A DNA stretch of 37,112 nucleotides, taken from positions 1-37,112 of the forward strand of contig NZ_BMPQ01000012.1 of the NCBI RefSeq assembly GCF_014647675.1. Reading direction: 5' to 3'. The stretch is from Streptomyces flaveus (lineage in GTDB: Bacteria > Actinomycetota > Actinomycetes > Streptomycetales > Streptomycetaceae). The stretch's first letter is position 1; each line of letters starts with the position of its first letter. Positions 7,591-14,542 of the stretch are shown here, in pieces. Below the pieces are notes generated by a model. It was not told the DNA's origin, did not search any database, and was given only the letters and a program-made list of their open reading frames with translations. A program made the position numbers and the translations under genes.

Positions 7591-10263
7591 TCACTTGGCC
7601 GTCTCGGCCACAAGGCGCTCGACGGCCTCGACGGCCTCGCCGATGGCGGCCGGGTTCTGGCCGCCGCCCTGGGCGAGGTCGGGCTTGCCGCCACCGCCGC
7701 CGCCGAGGGTCTTGGCGGCCGTACGGACCAGGTCGCCGGCCTTGAGTCCGCGCTCGCGGGCGGCCTCGTTGGTGGCGATGACCGTCAGCGGCTTGCCACC
7801 CACCGTGGTGAACAGGGCGACGACAGCGGCCCGTCCGCCCTGAATACGGCCGCGCACATCGAGGACCAGCTTGCGCAGGTCGTCGGCGCCCGTGCCGTCC
7901 GGGACCTGGCCGGTGACGAGAGCGACACCGCGTACGTCCTTGGCACCCTGGGCGAGACCGGCGGCGGCCTGGAGGACCTTCTCCGCCCGGAACTTCTCGA
8001 TCTCCTTCTCGGCGTCCTTCAGCTTGCCGAGCATGGCGGAGACCTTCTCGGGCAGTTCCTCGGGACGGCCCTTGATCAGCTCCTGGAGCTGGGCGACGAC
8101 CGTGTGCTCGCGGGCCAGGAAGTTGTAGGCGTCGACACCCACCAGGGCCTCGATACGGCGTACGCCCGAGCCGATGGACGACTCGCCGAGCAGCTTCACC
8201 AGGCCCAGCTGGGCGGTGTTGTGGACGTGCGTACCGCCGCACAGCTCCTTGGAGAAGTCGCCGATGGTGACGACGCGTACGCGGTCGCCGTACTTCTCGC
8301 CGAACTCGGCGATGGCGCCCTGCTTCTTGGCCTCGTCGATGCTCAGGATCTCGGCGTGGACGTCCAGGTCGCGAGCGAGTACTTCGTTGATCTTCTGCTC
8401 GACGTCGGTCATCACGGCCGTCGGTACGGCGGACGGGGAGCCGAAGTCGAAGCGGAAGCGGCCGGGCTGGTTCTCGGAACCGGCCTGGGCGGCCGTCGGG
8501 CCGAGGGTGTCGCGCAGGGCCTGGTGCGTGAGGTGCGTGGCCGAGTGGGCGCGGGCGATGGCCTTGCGGCGGCGTACGTCGATGACGGCCTGGGCGGAGG
8601 CGCCGACGGTGACCTCGCCTACCTGGACGACGCCCTTGTGGACGTACACGCCCGGGACCGGCTTCTGGCAGTCGCGGACCTCGATGACGGCTCCGGTATC
8701 CACCTTGATGCGCCCGGTGTCGCCGATCTGGCCGCCGCCCTCGGCGTAGAAGGGGGTGCGGTCGAGGACGATCTCGACCTCGTCGCCCTCGGTGGCGGCC
8801 GGGGACGAGACGCCGTCGACGAGGATGCCGACGACCTTCGACTCGCCCTCGGTGTGCGTGTAGCCGATGAAGTCGGTCTCGCCCGAGTTGTCGGCGATCT
8901 CGCGGTAGGCGCCCAGGTCGGCGTGGCCGGTCTTCTTGGCCTTGGCGTCGGCCTTGGCGCGCTCCCGCTGCTCCTTCATCAGGCGCCTGAAGCCGTCCTC
9001 GTCCACCGAAAGGCCCTGCTCGGCGGCCATTTCGAGGGTGAGGTCGATCGGGAAGCCCCAGGTGTCGTGCAGCAGGAAGGCCTTGTCGCCGGCGAGGACC
9101 GTGCCACCTGTGGCCTTGGTCTCCGTGACGGCGGTGTCGAGGATGTTCGTGCCGGCCTTCAGGGTCTTGAGGAAGGCGGCCTCCTCGGCGAGGGCGACCG
9201 TCTCGATGCGCCGACGGTCGGTGATGAGCTCCGGGTACTGCTGGCCCATCACCTCGATCACGACGTCGATCAGGTCCTGGACGACGGGCCCCGTGGCGCC
9301 GAGGAGGCGCATGTTGCGGATGGCGCGGCGCATGATGCGGCGCAGGACGTAGCCGCGGCCCTCGTTGCCGGGCGTGACGCCGTCGCCGATGAGCATCACG
9401 GACGTGCGGATGTGGTCGGTGACCACGCGCAGGGAGACGTCGGACTCGTGGGCGTCGCCGTAGCGGACGCCGGTCAGCTCGGTGGCCTTGTCGATGACGG
9501 CCATGGAGGTGTCGATCTCGTACATGTTCTGCACGCCCTGCAGAATCATGGCGAGCCGCTCGAAGCCGAGGCCGGTGTCGATGTTCTTGGCGGGCAGGTC
9601 ACCGAGGATCGGGAAGTCCTCCTTGCCGGAGCCCTCGCCGCGCTCGTACTGCATGAAGACCAGGTTCCAGATCTCCACGTACCGCTCGTCGTTGACGGCC
9701 GGGCCGCCCTCTTCGCCGAACTCCGGACCACGGTCGTAGTTGATCTCGGAACACGGTCCGCACGGGCCCGGAACGCCCATGGACCAGAAGTTGGGGCCCA
9801 TGCCCAGACGCTGGATGCGCTCGGAGGGCACGCCGATGACATCGCGCCAGATGCGCTCGGCCTCGTCGTCCTCCTTGTAGACGGTGATCCAGAGCTTCTC
9901 CGGCTCCAGGCCGTAACCACCCTTGTCCTGGGGCGAAGTGAGCAGCTCCCAGGCGTACTTGATGGCACCTTCCTTGAAGTAGTCGCCGAAGGAGAAGTTG
10001 CCGCACATCTGGAAGAAGGTGCCGTGGCGGGTGGTCTTGCCGACCTCTTCGATGTCGGGGGTGCGGACGCACTTCTGCACGCTGGTGGCGCGCGCGTAGG
10101 GCGGCTTGACCTCACCGAGGAAGTACGGCTTGAAGGGCACCATGCCCGCATTGACCAGGAGCAGAGTCGGGTCGTCCGCGATGAGCGACGCCGAAGGGAC
10201 GACGGTGTGCCCGCGCTCCTCGAAGAAGCTCAGCCAGCGGCGGCGAATCTCAGCCGACTCCAT
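7591..10263 (-). CDS. alaS: Alanyl-tRNA synthetase
   Basis: An 890-residue class II synthetase charging tRNA-Ala. The N-terminal catalytic core starts MESAEIRRRWLSFFEERGH and contains the family motifs around residues 30-250 (LLVNAGMVPFKPYFLG, RHGTFFQMCGNFSFGDYFK). The editing domain carries the two metal-binding motifs, HSATH near residue 572 and CGGTH near 673, so Ser/Gly mischarge editing should be intact. The C-terminal DHHA1-type domain ends with a Gly-rich LGGGGGGKPDLAQGGG. The length is standard. The ATG at 10263 shares one base with the stop of the upstream gene (TGATG), so it is probably coupled. It is the largest gene of the run 11082-105. Confidence 0.98.
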   Translation of the reverse strand: MESAEIRRRWLSFFEERGHTVVPSASLIADDPTLLLVNAGMVPFKPYFLGEVKPPYARATSVQKCVRTPDIEEVGKTTRHGTFFQMCGNFSFGDYFKEGAIKYAWELLTSPQDKGGYGLEPEKLWITVYKEDDEAERIWRDVIGVPSERIQRLGMGPNFWSMGVPGPCGPCSEINYDRGPEFGEEGGPAVNDERYVEIWNLVFMQYERGEGSGKEDFPILGDLPAKNIDTGLGFERLAMILQGVQNMYEIDTSMAVIDKATELTGVRYGDAHESDVSLRVVTDHIRTSVMLIGDGVTPGNEGRGYVLRRIMRRAIRNMRLLGATGPVVQDLIDVVIEVMGQQYPELITDRRRIETVALAEEAAFLKTLKAGTNILDTAVTETKATGGTVLAGDKAFLLHDTWGFPIDLTLEMAAEQGLSVDEDGFRRLMKEQRERAKADAKAKKTGHADLGAYREIADNSGETDFIGYTHTEGESKVVGILVDGVSSPAATEGDEVEIVLDRTPFYAEGGGQIGDTGRIKVDTGAVIEVRDCQKPVPGVYVHKGVVQVGEVTVGASAQAVIDVRRRKAIARAHSATHLTHQALRDTLGPTAAQAGSENQPGRFRFDFGSPSAVPTAVMTDVEQKINEVLARDLDVHAEILSIDEAKKQGAIAEFGEKYGDRVRVVTIGDFSKELCGGTHVHNTAQLGLVKLLGESSIGSGVRRIEALVGVDAYNFLAREHTVVAQLQELIKGRPEELPEKVSAMLGKLKDAEKEIEKFRAEKVLQAAAGLAQGAKDVRGVALVTGQVPDGTGADDLRKLVLDVRGRIQGGRAAVVALFTTVGGKPLTVIATNEAARERGLKAGDLVRTAAKTLGGGGGGKPDLAQGGGQNPAAIGEAVEAVERLVAETAK

Positions 10264-10613
10264 CAGTGGTCCTCATTCCGGTTGTACGAGTACGTCGACC
10301 GCTCGACGTACGTCGGGTTCTTGCTGTACTTCGGGTGGTTGCTGTTCTCCAGGGCGGCGACGTGCCGCGGGGAGGGAAGCTCGGGGTTCGCGTTCAGCCC
10401 CAGGGCCTCGTCGAGTTCGGCCTCGCGCTGGGCCATGCCGTCGCGGACGTCGAGCGCGAAGTCCTTGAGGCGGTGGCCCGCTTCGATGGCCTTGCCCGCG
10501 GCCTGGTTCGCGAGACTCTCGGGCGTCAGCTGCTTGAGCTTGCGGTTGACCTTGGTGGTGGCCCAGACCCCGGCGGCTGCGCCGGCGGTGAACCAGAACG
10601 TACGGCGGAACAT
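10263..10613 (-). CDS. Small conserved actinobacterial protein (DUF6167-like)
   Basis: A 116-residue protein beginning MFRRTFWFTAGAAAGVWAT, a short hydrophobic N terminus that could be one membrane helix, followed by a basic amphipathic stretch (KVNRKLKQLTPESLANQ), an acidic helix-prone middle and a polar Asn/Tyr/Ser tail. The N-terminal pattern matches the streptomycete small-protein family usually annotated DUF6167; the assignment is from memory. It lies 7 bases after the DUF948-type gene and its stop overlaps the alaS start, so all three are likely co-transcribed. Function unknown. A role at the membrane is inferred from the N-terminal helix and its DUF948 neighbour only. Confidence 0.8.
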   Translation of the reverse strand: MFRRTFWFTAGAAAGVWATTKVNRKLKQLTPESLANQAAGKAIEAGHRLKDFALDVRDGMAQREAELDEALGLNANPELPSPRHVAALENSNHPKYSKNPTYVERSTYSYNRNEDH

Positions 10614-10620
10614 CGCTGCG

Positions 10621-11082
10621 TCAGTCCTTCTTACCCCGGTTGTTCCGGCTGTTCCGCTTCTCCCGTCGCGCGGACGAGACGGTGCGGCCCACGATCACGG
10701 TACGGCGCTCGCGCTCCGACTTGACGGGCGCGTCCTCACGTCGGCCGCCGATGGCCCTGCGTACGCCGTAGCCGAAGGCCGCCACCTTCACCAGCGGGCC
10801 GCCGAAGGTGGAGGCGACGGTCGTGGAGAGCGCCGACGCGTTCGACGTGACTTCCTGGACGTCGGAGGCGATGGCGTCGACCCGGTCGATCTGGGTCTGC
10901 GCGGAGCGCACCGCGGCGGAGGCGTCTGCCAGGAGCGGGACGGCCTGGTCGGTCACGTCCGCGACGAGCTTGGTGGTCGCCCTGAGCGTCTGGGCCAGCC
11001 TCGCGAGCGCCACCGCGAGGAAGGAGACCAGGATCGCCCAGAAGACGGCCACCAGGATCCCGGCCACCTCTCCACCGGACAC
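10621..11082 (-). CDS. DUF948-type membrane-anchored protein
   Basis: A 153-residue protein with one N-terminal membrane helix (VAGILVAVFWAILVSFLAVAL, residues about 5-25) followed by a helical region of about 80 residues with heptad-like spacing (TLRATTKLVADVTDQ, SAQTQIDRVDAIASDV), then a basic tail ending in KRNSRNNRGKKD. This is the architecture of the DUF948 family of general-stress-like membrane proteins. I place the start at the GTG at 11082 because GGGAG lies about 9 bases upstream and the membrane helix starts there; the frame upstream has no protein-like character. It begins the run that continues into alaS. The 216 bases upstream hold the rpsD terminator and a tandem repeat. Confidence 0.82.
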   Translation of the reverse strand: MSGGEVAGILVAVFWAILVSFLAVALARLAQTLRATTKLVADVTDQAVPLLADASAAVRSAQTQIDRVDAIASDVQEVTSNASALSTTVASTFGGPLVKVAAFGYGVRRAIGGRREDAPVKSERERRTVIVGRTVSSARREKRNSRNNRGKKD

Positions 11083-11157
11083 TGCGCACCCGCTCCCTGG
11101 ATTTCGTGCCTGAACATCGAAAAAGTCGTCTCCCGAGCCTATCGCGCCGGGGATCCC

Positions 11158-11193
11158 GCTCCGTACCGGATTACGGCTCCGCACCGGATTACG
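11158..11193. repeat. Two tandem copies of an 18-base unit
   Basis: The unit GCTCCGtACCGGATTACG occurs twice in direct succession with one t/c difference. It lies 76-111 bases upstream of the GTG of the DUF948-type gene and downstream of the rpsD terminator, where that gene's promoter would be expected. It could be a duplicated protein-binding site or simple slippage. Confidence 0.6.
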
Positions 11194-11219
11194 GCCCGGC
11201 CGTCGGCGGATGTGCGAAA

Positions 11220-11262
11220 GCCCGCTGCCTCGCCCGCCGGGAGGGGCGGGGAGACAGCGGGC
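11220..11262 (-). terminator. rpsD terminator
   Basis: A GC-rich hairpin with outer arms GCCCGCTG and CAGCGGGC and inner arms CCCGCC and GGCGGG (one small bulge, one mismatch) starts 37 bases after the rpsD stop. On the minus strand it is followed by CTTTCGC, a short T-run. It separates rpsD from the DUF948-alaS transcript. Confidence 0.7.
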
Positions 11263-11298
11263 CGACGCACAGATGGTGCTACATCCGCTGGGAAGTGA

Positions 11299-11913
11299 TC
11301 AGCGGGCGTAGTACTCGACGACGAGCTGCTCGTCGCAGATCACCGGGATCTCCTTGCGGTTCGGCTCACGGTCCAGGCGGAAGGCCAGGGCACGGAGATT
11401 CACCTGGAGGTAGCGCGGGGTCTCGCCGTCGGGGGCGAAGCCACCCTCGCGGGCCACCTCGAACAGCGGCTTCTGGCGGCTGCGCTCGCGGACCATCACG
11501 ACGTCGTCGGGCTTGACGCGGAAGGACGGCTTGTCGACCTTGTGGCCGTTGACCTCGATGTGGCCGTGGGTGACCATCTGGCGGGCCTGGTAGATCGTGC
11601 GGGCGATGCCCGAACGCAGGACCAGCGCGTCGAGACGGCGCTCGAGCTCGATGACCAGAGCCTCACCGGTCTTGCCCTGCGTCTTGGCGGCACGCTCGTA
11701 GGCGCGGACGAGCTGGCGCTCGGACACGTCGTACTGCGCGCGCAGGCGCTGCTTCTCGAGCAGACGGACCTTGTAGTCCGAGTTCTGCTTACGGCCGCGG
11801 CCGTGCTCGCCCGGCGGGTAGGGGCGGGCCTCGAAGTACTTGACAGCCTTCGGGGTCAGCGCGATGCCGAGGGCACGCGACTTCTTGACCTTGGGGCGGG
11901 ACTGGTTCGCCAT
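11299..11913 (-). CDS. rpsD: 30S ribosomal protein uS4, cysteine-free N terminus
   Basis: A 204-residue S4, a primary 16S rRNA binder of the 5' domain and part of the mRNA entry site. The N-terminal segment ARPYPPGEHGRGRKQNSDYK and the S4 RNA-binding domain (RLDALVLRSGIARTIYQARQMV, GHIEVNGHKVDKPSFRVKPDD) are clear. The N-terminal zinc-binding cysteines found in many bacterial S4 proteins are absent; the only Cys is near the C terminus (PVICDEQ). The ATG at 11913 has GAGGTG upstream, inside a small hairpin. The open frame runs on to 12495, but that part overlaps rarA and is not protein-like. S4 is free-standing here, not in the alpha operon, with its own leader and terminator. Confidence 0.97.
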   Translation of the reverse strand: MANQSRPKVKKSRALGIALTPKAVKYFEARPYPPGEHGRGRKQNSDYKVRLLEKQRLRAQYDVSERQLVRAYERAAKTQGKTGEALVIELERRLDALVLRSGIARTIYQARQMVTHGHIEVNGHKVDKPSFRVKPDDVVMVRERSRQKPLFEVAREGGFAPDGETPRYLQVNLRALAFRLDREPNRKEIPVICDEQLVVEYYAR

Positions 11914-12256
11914 GAACCAAACACCTCGTGTTTCTGATGCGAATACGGCTTCACCAGGGTTAGGGGAGGTCGCATCCGCAGCCTGGGAAACCCTGCGGGC
12001 CCTGACGGACCTGCTGGGCAGCCGCTCCCTGGTCTGGGCACATACGTGCAGCACGCGAGTGGCCCACCGACCGCTCCGGGACACCGGGTGGTGGTGGGCT
12101 GCCCGCGACACCGTTCGACGGTGCGCGACGCTCCTGGATCCCTCTCTGCCTTTCAGCGAAAGGGTTCCGGCTGGATGTCCCGTTCTGGTGGTGCCGACAC
12201 TCTCGTTAAAGAGGCCGGACACGGGACGCAGCGCTGTGGAGGAGTCTACAGGGGGC
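11914..12256 (-). promoter_or_regulatory. Long structured 5' region of rpsD
   Basis: 343 bases without a gene lie between the rarA stop and the rpsD start. On the minus strand it begins with a TAGACT hexamer (12243-12248) that fits a vegetative -10, though I see no good -35. It contains three hairpins: CCTTTC/GAAAGG with a 3-base loop (12149-12163), CACCGT/ACGGTG with a TCG loop (12109-12123), and GCCCACC/GGTGGGC enclosing a CCGG pair (12062-12099). A fourth small one covers the Shine-Dalgarno. S4 represses its own message through leader structures in E. coli and Bacillus; a similar role here is inference. Confidence 0.5.
11919..11933 (-). promoter_or_regulatory. rpsD: Hairpin over the rpsD Shine-Dalgarno
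   Basis: On the message strand AAACAC-GAG-GTGTTT is a perfect 6-bp stem with a 3-base loop. The GAGGTG ribosome binding site of rpsD forms the loop and part of the 3' arm, 6 bases from the ATG. Folding would hide the site; a bound regulator such as S4 could stabilise it. Confidence 0.5.
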
Positions 12257-13612
12257 TCAGGGCTGCTTCCGCCCGAGGTGCTTCCTGGTCCACTCCACCG
12301 CGTCCGCGTAGCGCGCCTCGGCGCCGTGCCGGGTCGGGGTGTAGTACTTCCGGTCCTTGAGTGCGTCCGGGGCGTACTGCTGGGGGGCGATTCCCTCGGG
12401 CAGGTCGTGCGGATACACGTACCCCTGAGCGTGCCCGAGCTTGGCCGCGCCCTTGTAGTGCCCGTCGCGCAGGTGCGGTGGCACGGGGCCCGCATGGCCT
12501 TTTCGTACGTCCTCCATGGCGGCGCCTATCGCCATCGTCGCTGCGTTCGACTTGGGGGCCAGCGCGAGGGCGATGGTGGCGTGGCTGAGGGTGAGTGCGG
12601 CTTCGGGGAAGCCGATCATGGCGACGGCCTGGGCGGCGGCTACGGCTATGGGCAGCGCGTTCGGATCGGCGAGGCCGATGTCCTCGCTGGCGGAGATCAT
12701 CAGTCGGCGGGCGATGAAGCGGGGGTCTTCGCCGGCCTCGATCATCCGGGCCAGGTAGTGCAGCGCGGCGTCCACGTCCGAGCCGCGGATGGACTTGATC
12801 AGGGCGCTCGCCACGTCGTAGTGCTGGTCTCCGCCGCGGTCGTACTTCACGGCGGCGCGGTCGACGGTCTCCTCCAGGGTCTGGAGGGTCACGTCCGTCT
12901 CTCCCTTGTCGAGCGCGGAGCCGGCCGCGGCCTCCAGGGCGGTCAGGGCGCGGCGGGCGTCACCGCCGGCGATCCGCAGCAGGTGTTCCTCGGTGTCTTC
13001 GGGGAGGGTGACGGCGTCCTTCAGGCCGCGCTCGTCGGTCAGCGCGCGCTTGATGAGACCGCGCAGGTCGTCGTCCGTGAGCGGTTCGAGGGTGAGGAGC
13101 AGGGAGCGGGAGAGGAGCGGGGAGATCACCGAGAAGTACGGATTCTCGGTGGTCGCGGCGATCAGCGTCACCCAGCGGTTCTCGACGGCCGGGAGCAGGG
13201 AGTCCTGCTGGGCCTTGCTGAAGCGGTGGATCTCGTCCAGGAAGAGGACGGTTTCCTTGCCGTAGCCTCCAGTGGCGCGGCGGGCGCCCTCGATGACCGC
13301 GCGCACTTCTTTGACGCCGGCGGTGATCGCGGAGAGCTCCACGAAGCGCTTGTTGGTGGCCTTGGAGACGACGTACGCGAGGGTCGTCTTGCCGGTGCCG
13401 GGCGGGCCCCAGAGGATTACGGAGGAGGGTCCGGCGGGACCGGAGGCACCCTCGCCGACCAGTCTGCGCAGGGGCGAGCCGGGCTTCAACAGGTGCTGCT
13501 GGCCCACGACTTCGTCCAGGGTGCGCGGGCGCATCCGTACCGCCAGGGGGCTGCTGGACGGGTCCTTCTCCTGGCGTTCTTCTGCTGCGGCGGTGAACAG
13601 GTCGGGCTCCAC
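12257..13612 (-). CDS. rarA: Replication-associated recombination protein A (MgsA/WRNIP1 family AAA+ ATPase)
   Basis: A 451-residue clamp-loader-like AAA+ protein acting at stalled forks and single-strand gaps. It has an N-terminal PDLFTAAAEERQ, then RMRPRTLDEVVGQQHLL, Walker A LWGPPGTGKTT, Walker B LFLDEIHRF, sensor-I-type AATTENP, and the RarA C-terminal tetramerisation region (DPRFIARRLMISASEDIGL, YVYPHDLPEGIAPQQYAP). Length is normal. Two in-frame starts exist, TTG at 13618 and GTG at 13612. I choose the GTG because the upstream element at 13620-13642 puts the transcription start at about this base and the TTG between it and the -10. It would then be a leaderless message. Adjacent genes show no overlap. 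Confidence 0.94.
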   Translation of the reverse strand: MEPDLFTAAAEERQEKDPSSSPLAVRMRPRTLDEVVGQQHLLKPGSPLRRLVGEGASGPAGPSSVILWGPPGTGKTTLAYVVSKATNKRFVELSAITAGVKEVRAVIEGARRATGGYGKETVLFLDEIHRFSKAQQDSLLPAVENRWVTLIAATTENPYFSVISPLLSRSLLLTLEPLTDDDLRGLIKRALTDERGLKDAVTLPEDTEEHLLRIAGGDARRALTALEAAAGSALDKGETDVTLQTLEETVDRAAVKYDRGGDQHYDVASALIKSIRGSDVDAALHYLARMIEAGEDPRFIARRLMISASEDIGLADPNALPIAVAAAQAVAMIGFPEAALTLSHATIALALAPKSNAATMAIGAAMEDVRKGHAGPVPPHLRDGHYKGAAKLGHAQGYVYPHDLPEGIAPQQYAPDALKDRKYYTPTRHGAEARYADAVEWTRKHLGRKQP

Positions 13613-13619
13613 GGTCAAA

Positions 13620-13642
13620 ACCCTATGTCACGCCACTGACAA
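13620..13642 (-). promoter_or_regulatory. RecA-independent DNA-damage (PafBC-type) promoter of rarA
   Basis: The minus strand reads TTGTCAGTG, eight bases, TAGGGT, an exact fit to the mycobacterial RecA-NDp motif tTGTCRgtg-N8-TAnnnT, which needs the PafBC activator. The -10 ends at 13620, so transcription should start around 13612-13614, at or next to the GTG start codon. The same element precedes ruvC. Confidence 0.8.
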
Positions 13643-13645
13643 CGC

Positions 13646-13682
13646 CCGGGCCGCGGTCAGCCGGTCCGTCCAACTGGCCCGG
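13646..13682 (-). terminator. Weak stem-loop after the VKOR gene
   Basis: CCGGGCC and GGCCCGG form a 7-bp perfect stem with a 23-base loop directly after the TGA of the VKOR-family gene. No T-run follows. It lies just upstream of the rarA promoter and could limit read-through into it. Confidence 0.35.
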
Positions 13683-14324
13683 TCAGCTGGTCCAGAAGTC
13701 CCACCAGCGGGTCAGGATCAGCATGCCGATGATCCCGATGTGCAGCACGGGCAGCACCCAGGCGAACTCGCCGAGGAAGCCCTTCAGCCAGCCGGGCGCG
13801 GGCAGGAACCCGTGCCGGACGTTGAACGCGGTCACGGTCCAGAACATGACGATCGTGGCGACCCAGGCCAGGCTGCACCACAGGCACAACGAGTTGATGT
13901 TGTAGAGCGACTGATACATGAGCCAGGTGCAGAAGCCGACGCCGAAGAGAGTGCCCACGTTGAAGGTCAGCCAGTACCAGCGCGGAAACGTGGCCCGGCC
14001 CAGCAGGCTCATGCCGACGCCGATCACGATGGCGTAAGTGACCAGGCCCAGCATCGGGTTGGGGAACCCGAAGGCCGAGGCCTGGTCGCTCTTCATGATG
14101 TTGCCGCAGGAGACGACCGGGTTCAGGCTGCAGCCCGGGGTGAAGTTCGGGTCCTCCAGGAGCTTGAACTTGTCGATCGTGATGACCCAGGAGGCCAGCA
14201 GCCCGGCCGCGCCCGTGATCACCAGCAGGAGGGCGAGCGCGCGGCTCCCGCCCACCGAGCGTGGCGGGCCCTCGGCACGTGCCTGGTCGACGGAGACGCC
14301 TTCCCTGACTGTCGTCTTGCTCAT
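13683..14324 (-). CDS. Vitamin K epoxide reductase (VKOR) family membrane protein
   Basis: A 213-residue polytopic membrane protein. Bacterial VKOR homologues re-oxidise a DsbA-like thioredoxin-fold partner and pass electrons to quinone, replacing DsbB in actinobacteria. The family's two cysteine pairs are present: C65/C73 in the outer loop (GCSLNPVVSCG) and the quinone-side CxxC at 147-150 (SLCLWCSL). Four or five hydrophobic helices are visible from residue 30 onward, and a charged N-terminal tail of about 25 residues precedes them. The ATG at 14324 is chosen over the upstream in-frame ATG; its ribosome binding site (GGAA) is weak and a GTG directly before it is possible. No thioredoxin-like fusion or neighbouring DsbA gene is seen, so the partner is encoded elsewhere. 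Confidence 0.92.
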   Translation of the reverse strand: MSKTTVREGVSVDQARAEGPPRSVGGSRALALLLVITGAAGLLASWVITIDKFKLLEDPNFTPGCSLNPVVSCGNIMKSDQASAFGFPNPMLGLVTYAIVIGVGMSLLGRATFPRWYWLTFNVGTLFGVGFCTWLMYQSLYNINSLCLWCSLAWVATIVMFWTVTAFNVRHGFLPAPGWLKGFLGEFAWVLPVLHIGIIGMLILTRWWDFWTS

Positions 14325-14542
14325 CACGCCGTTTCCGTAGCTTGAGGGGGGTCGACGGGCACGGTCATTGTGCCGCACGCACGCGCGTATCCACCGTTCG
14401 CTGGACATAAGGAGGTACGCACGGCCGTCCCGGAACGTTCGCTTCTGCGGGACGTTCGGTCGCGTGACAGCACAGAAATGGCCGGACGAATCCGCGTGCG
14501 CCGAGTTGACGGCGCACGCGGTGGAAGGCGGGTGGCAAGGCC

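Noticed and set aside
7574..8242. An upstream extension of RuvX into alaS.
   Set aside because: Arg/Gly/Pro-rich antisense-like composition; only the first seven codons (GTG at 7594) are a real alternative.
8104..11298. A 1064-codon open frame on the plus strand opposite alaS and its upstream genes.
   Set aside because: In GC-rich DNA the frame opposite a gene is often free of stops. Its product is Val/Leu/Gly/Asp-rich without motifs, while the minus-strand proteins are clear family members.
11914..12495. An N-terminal extension of S4 in the same frame.
   Set aside because: The sequence overlaps rarA, resembles no S4 protein, and the ATG at 11913 has a good ribosome binding site and the conserved N terminus.
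13616..13618. TTG as the rarA start.
   Set aside because: The apparent AGGG ribosome binding site before it is the TAGGGT -10 hexamer; transcription should start after the TTG.
14408..14460. A perfect AAGGAGGT on the plus strand between VKOR and hisS.
   Set aside because: No usable start codon lies within normal distance downstream, and no protein-like frame follows.
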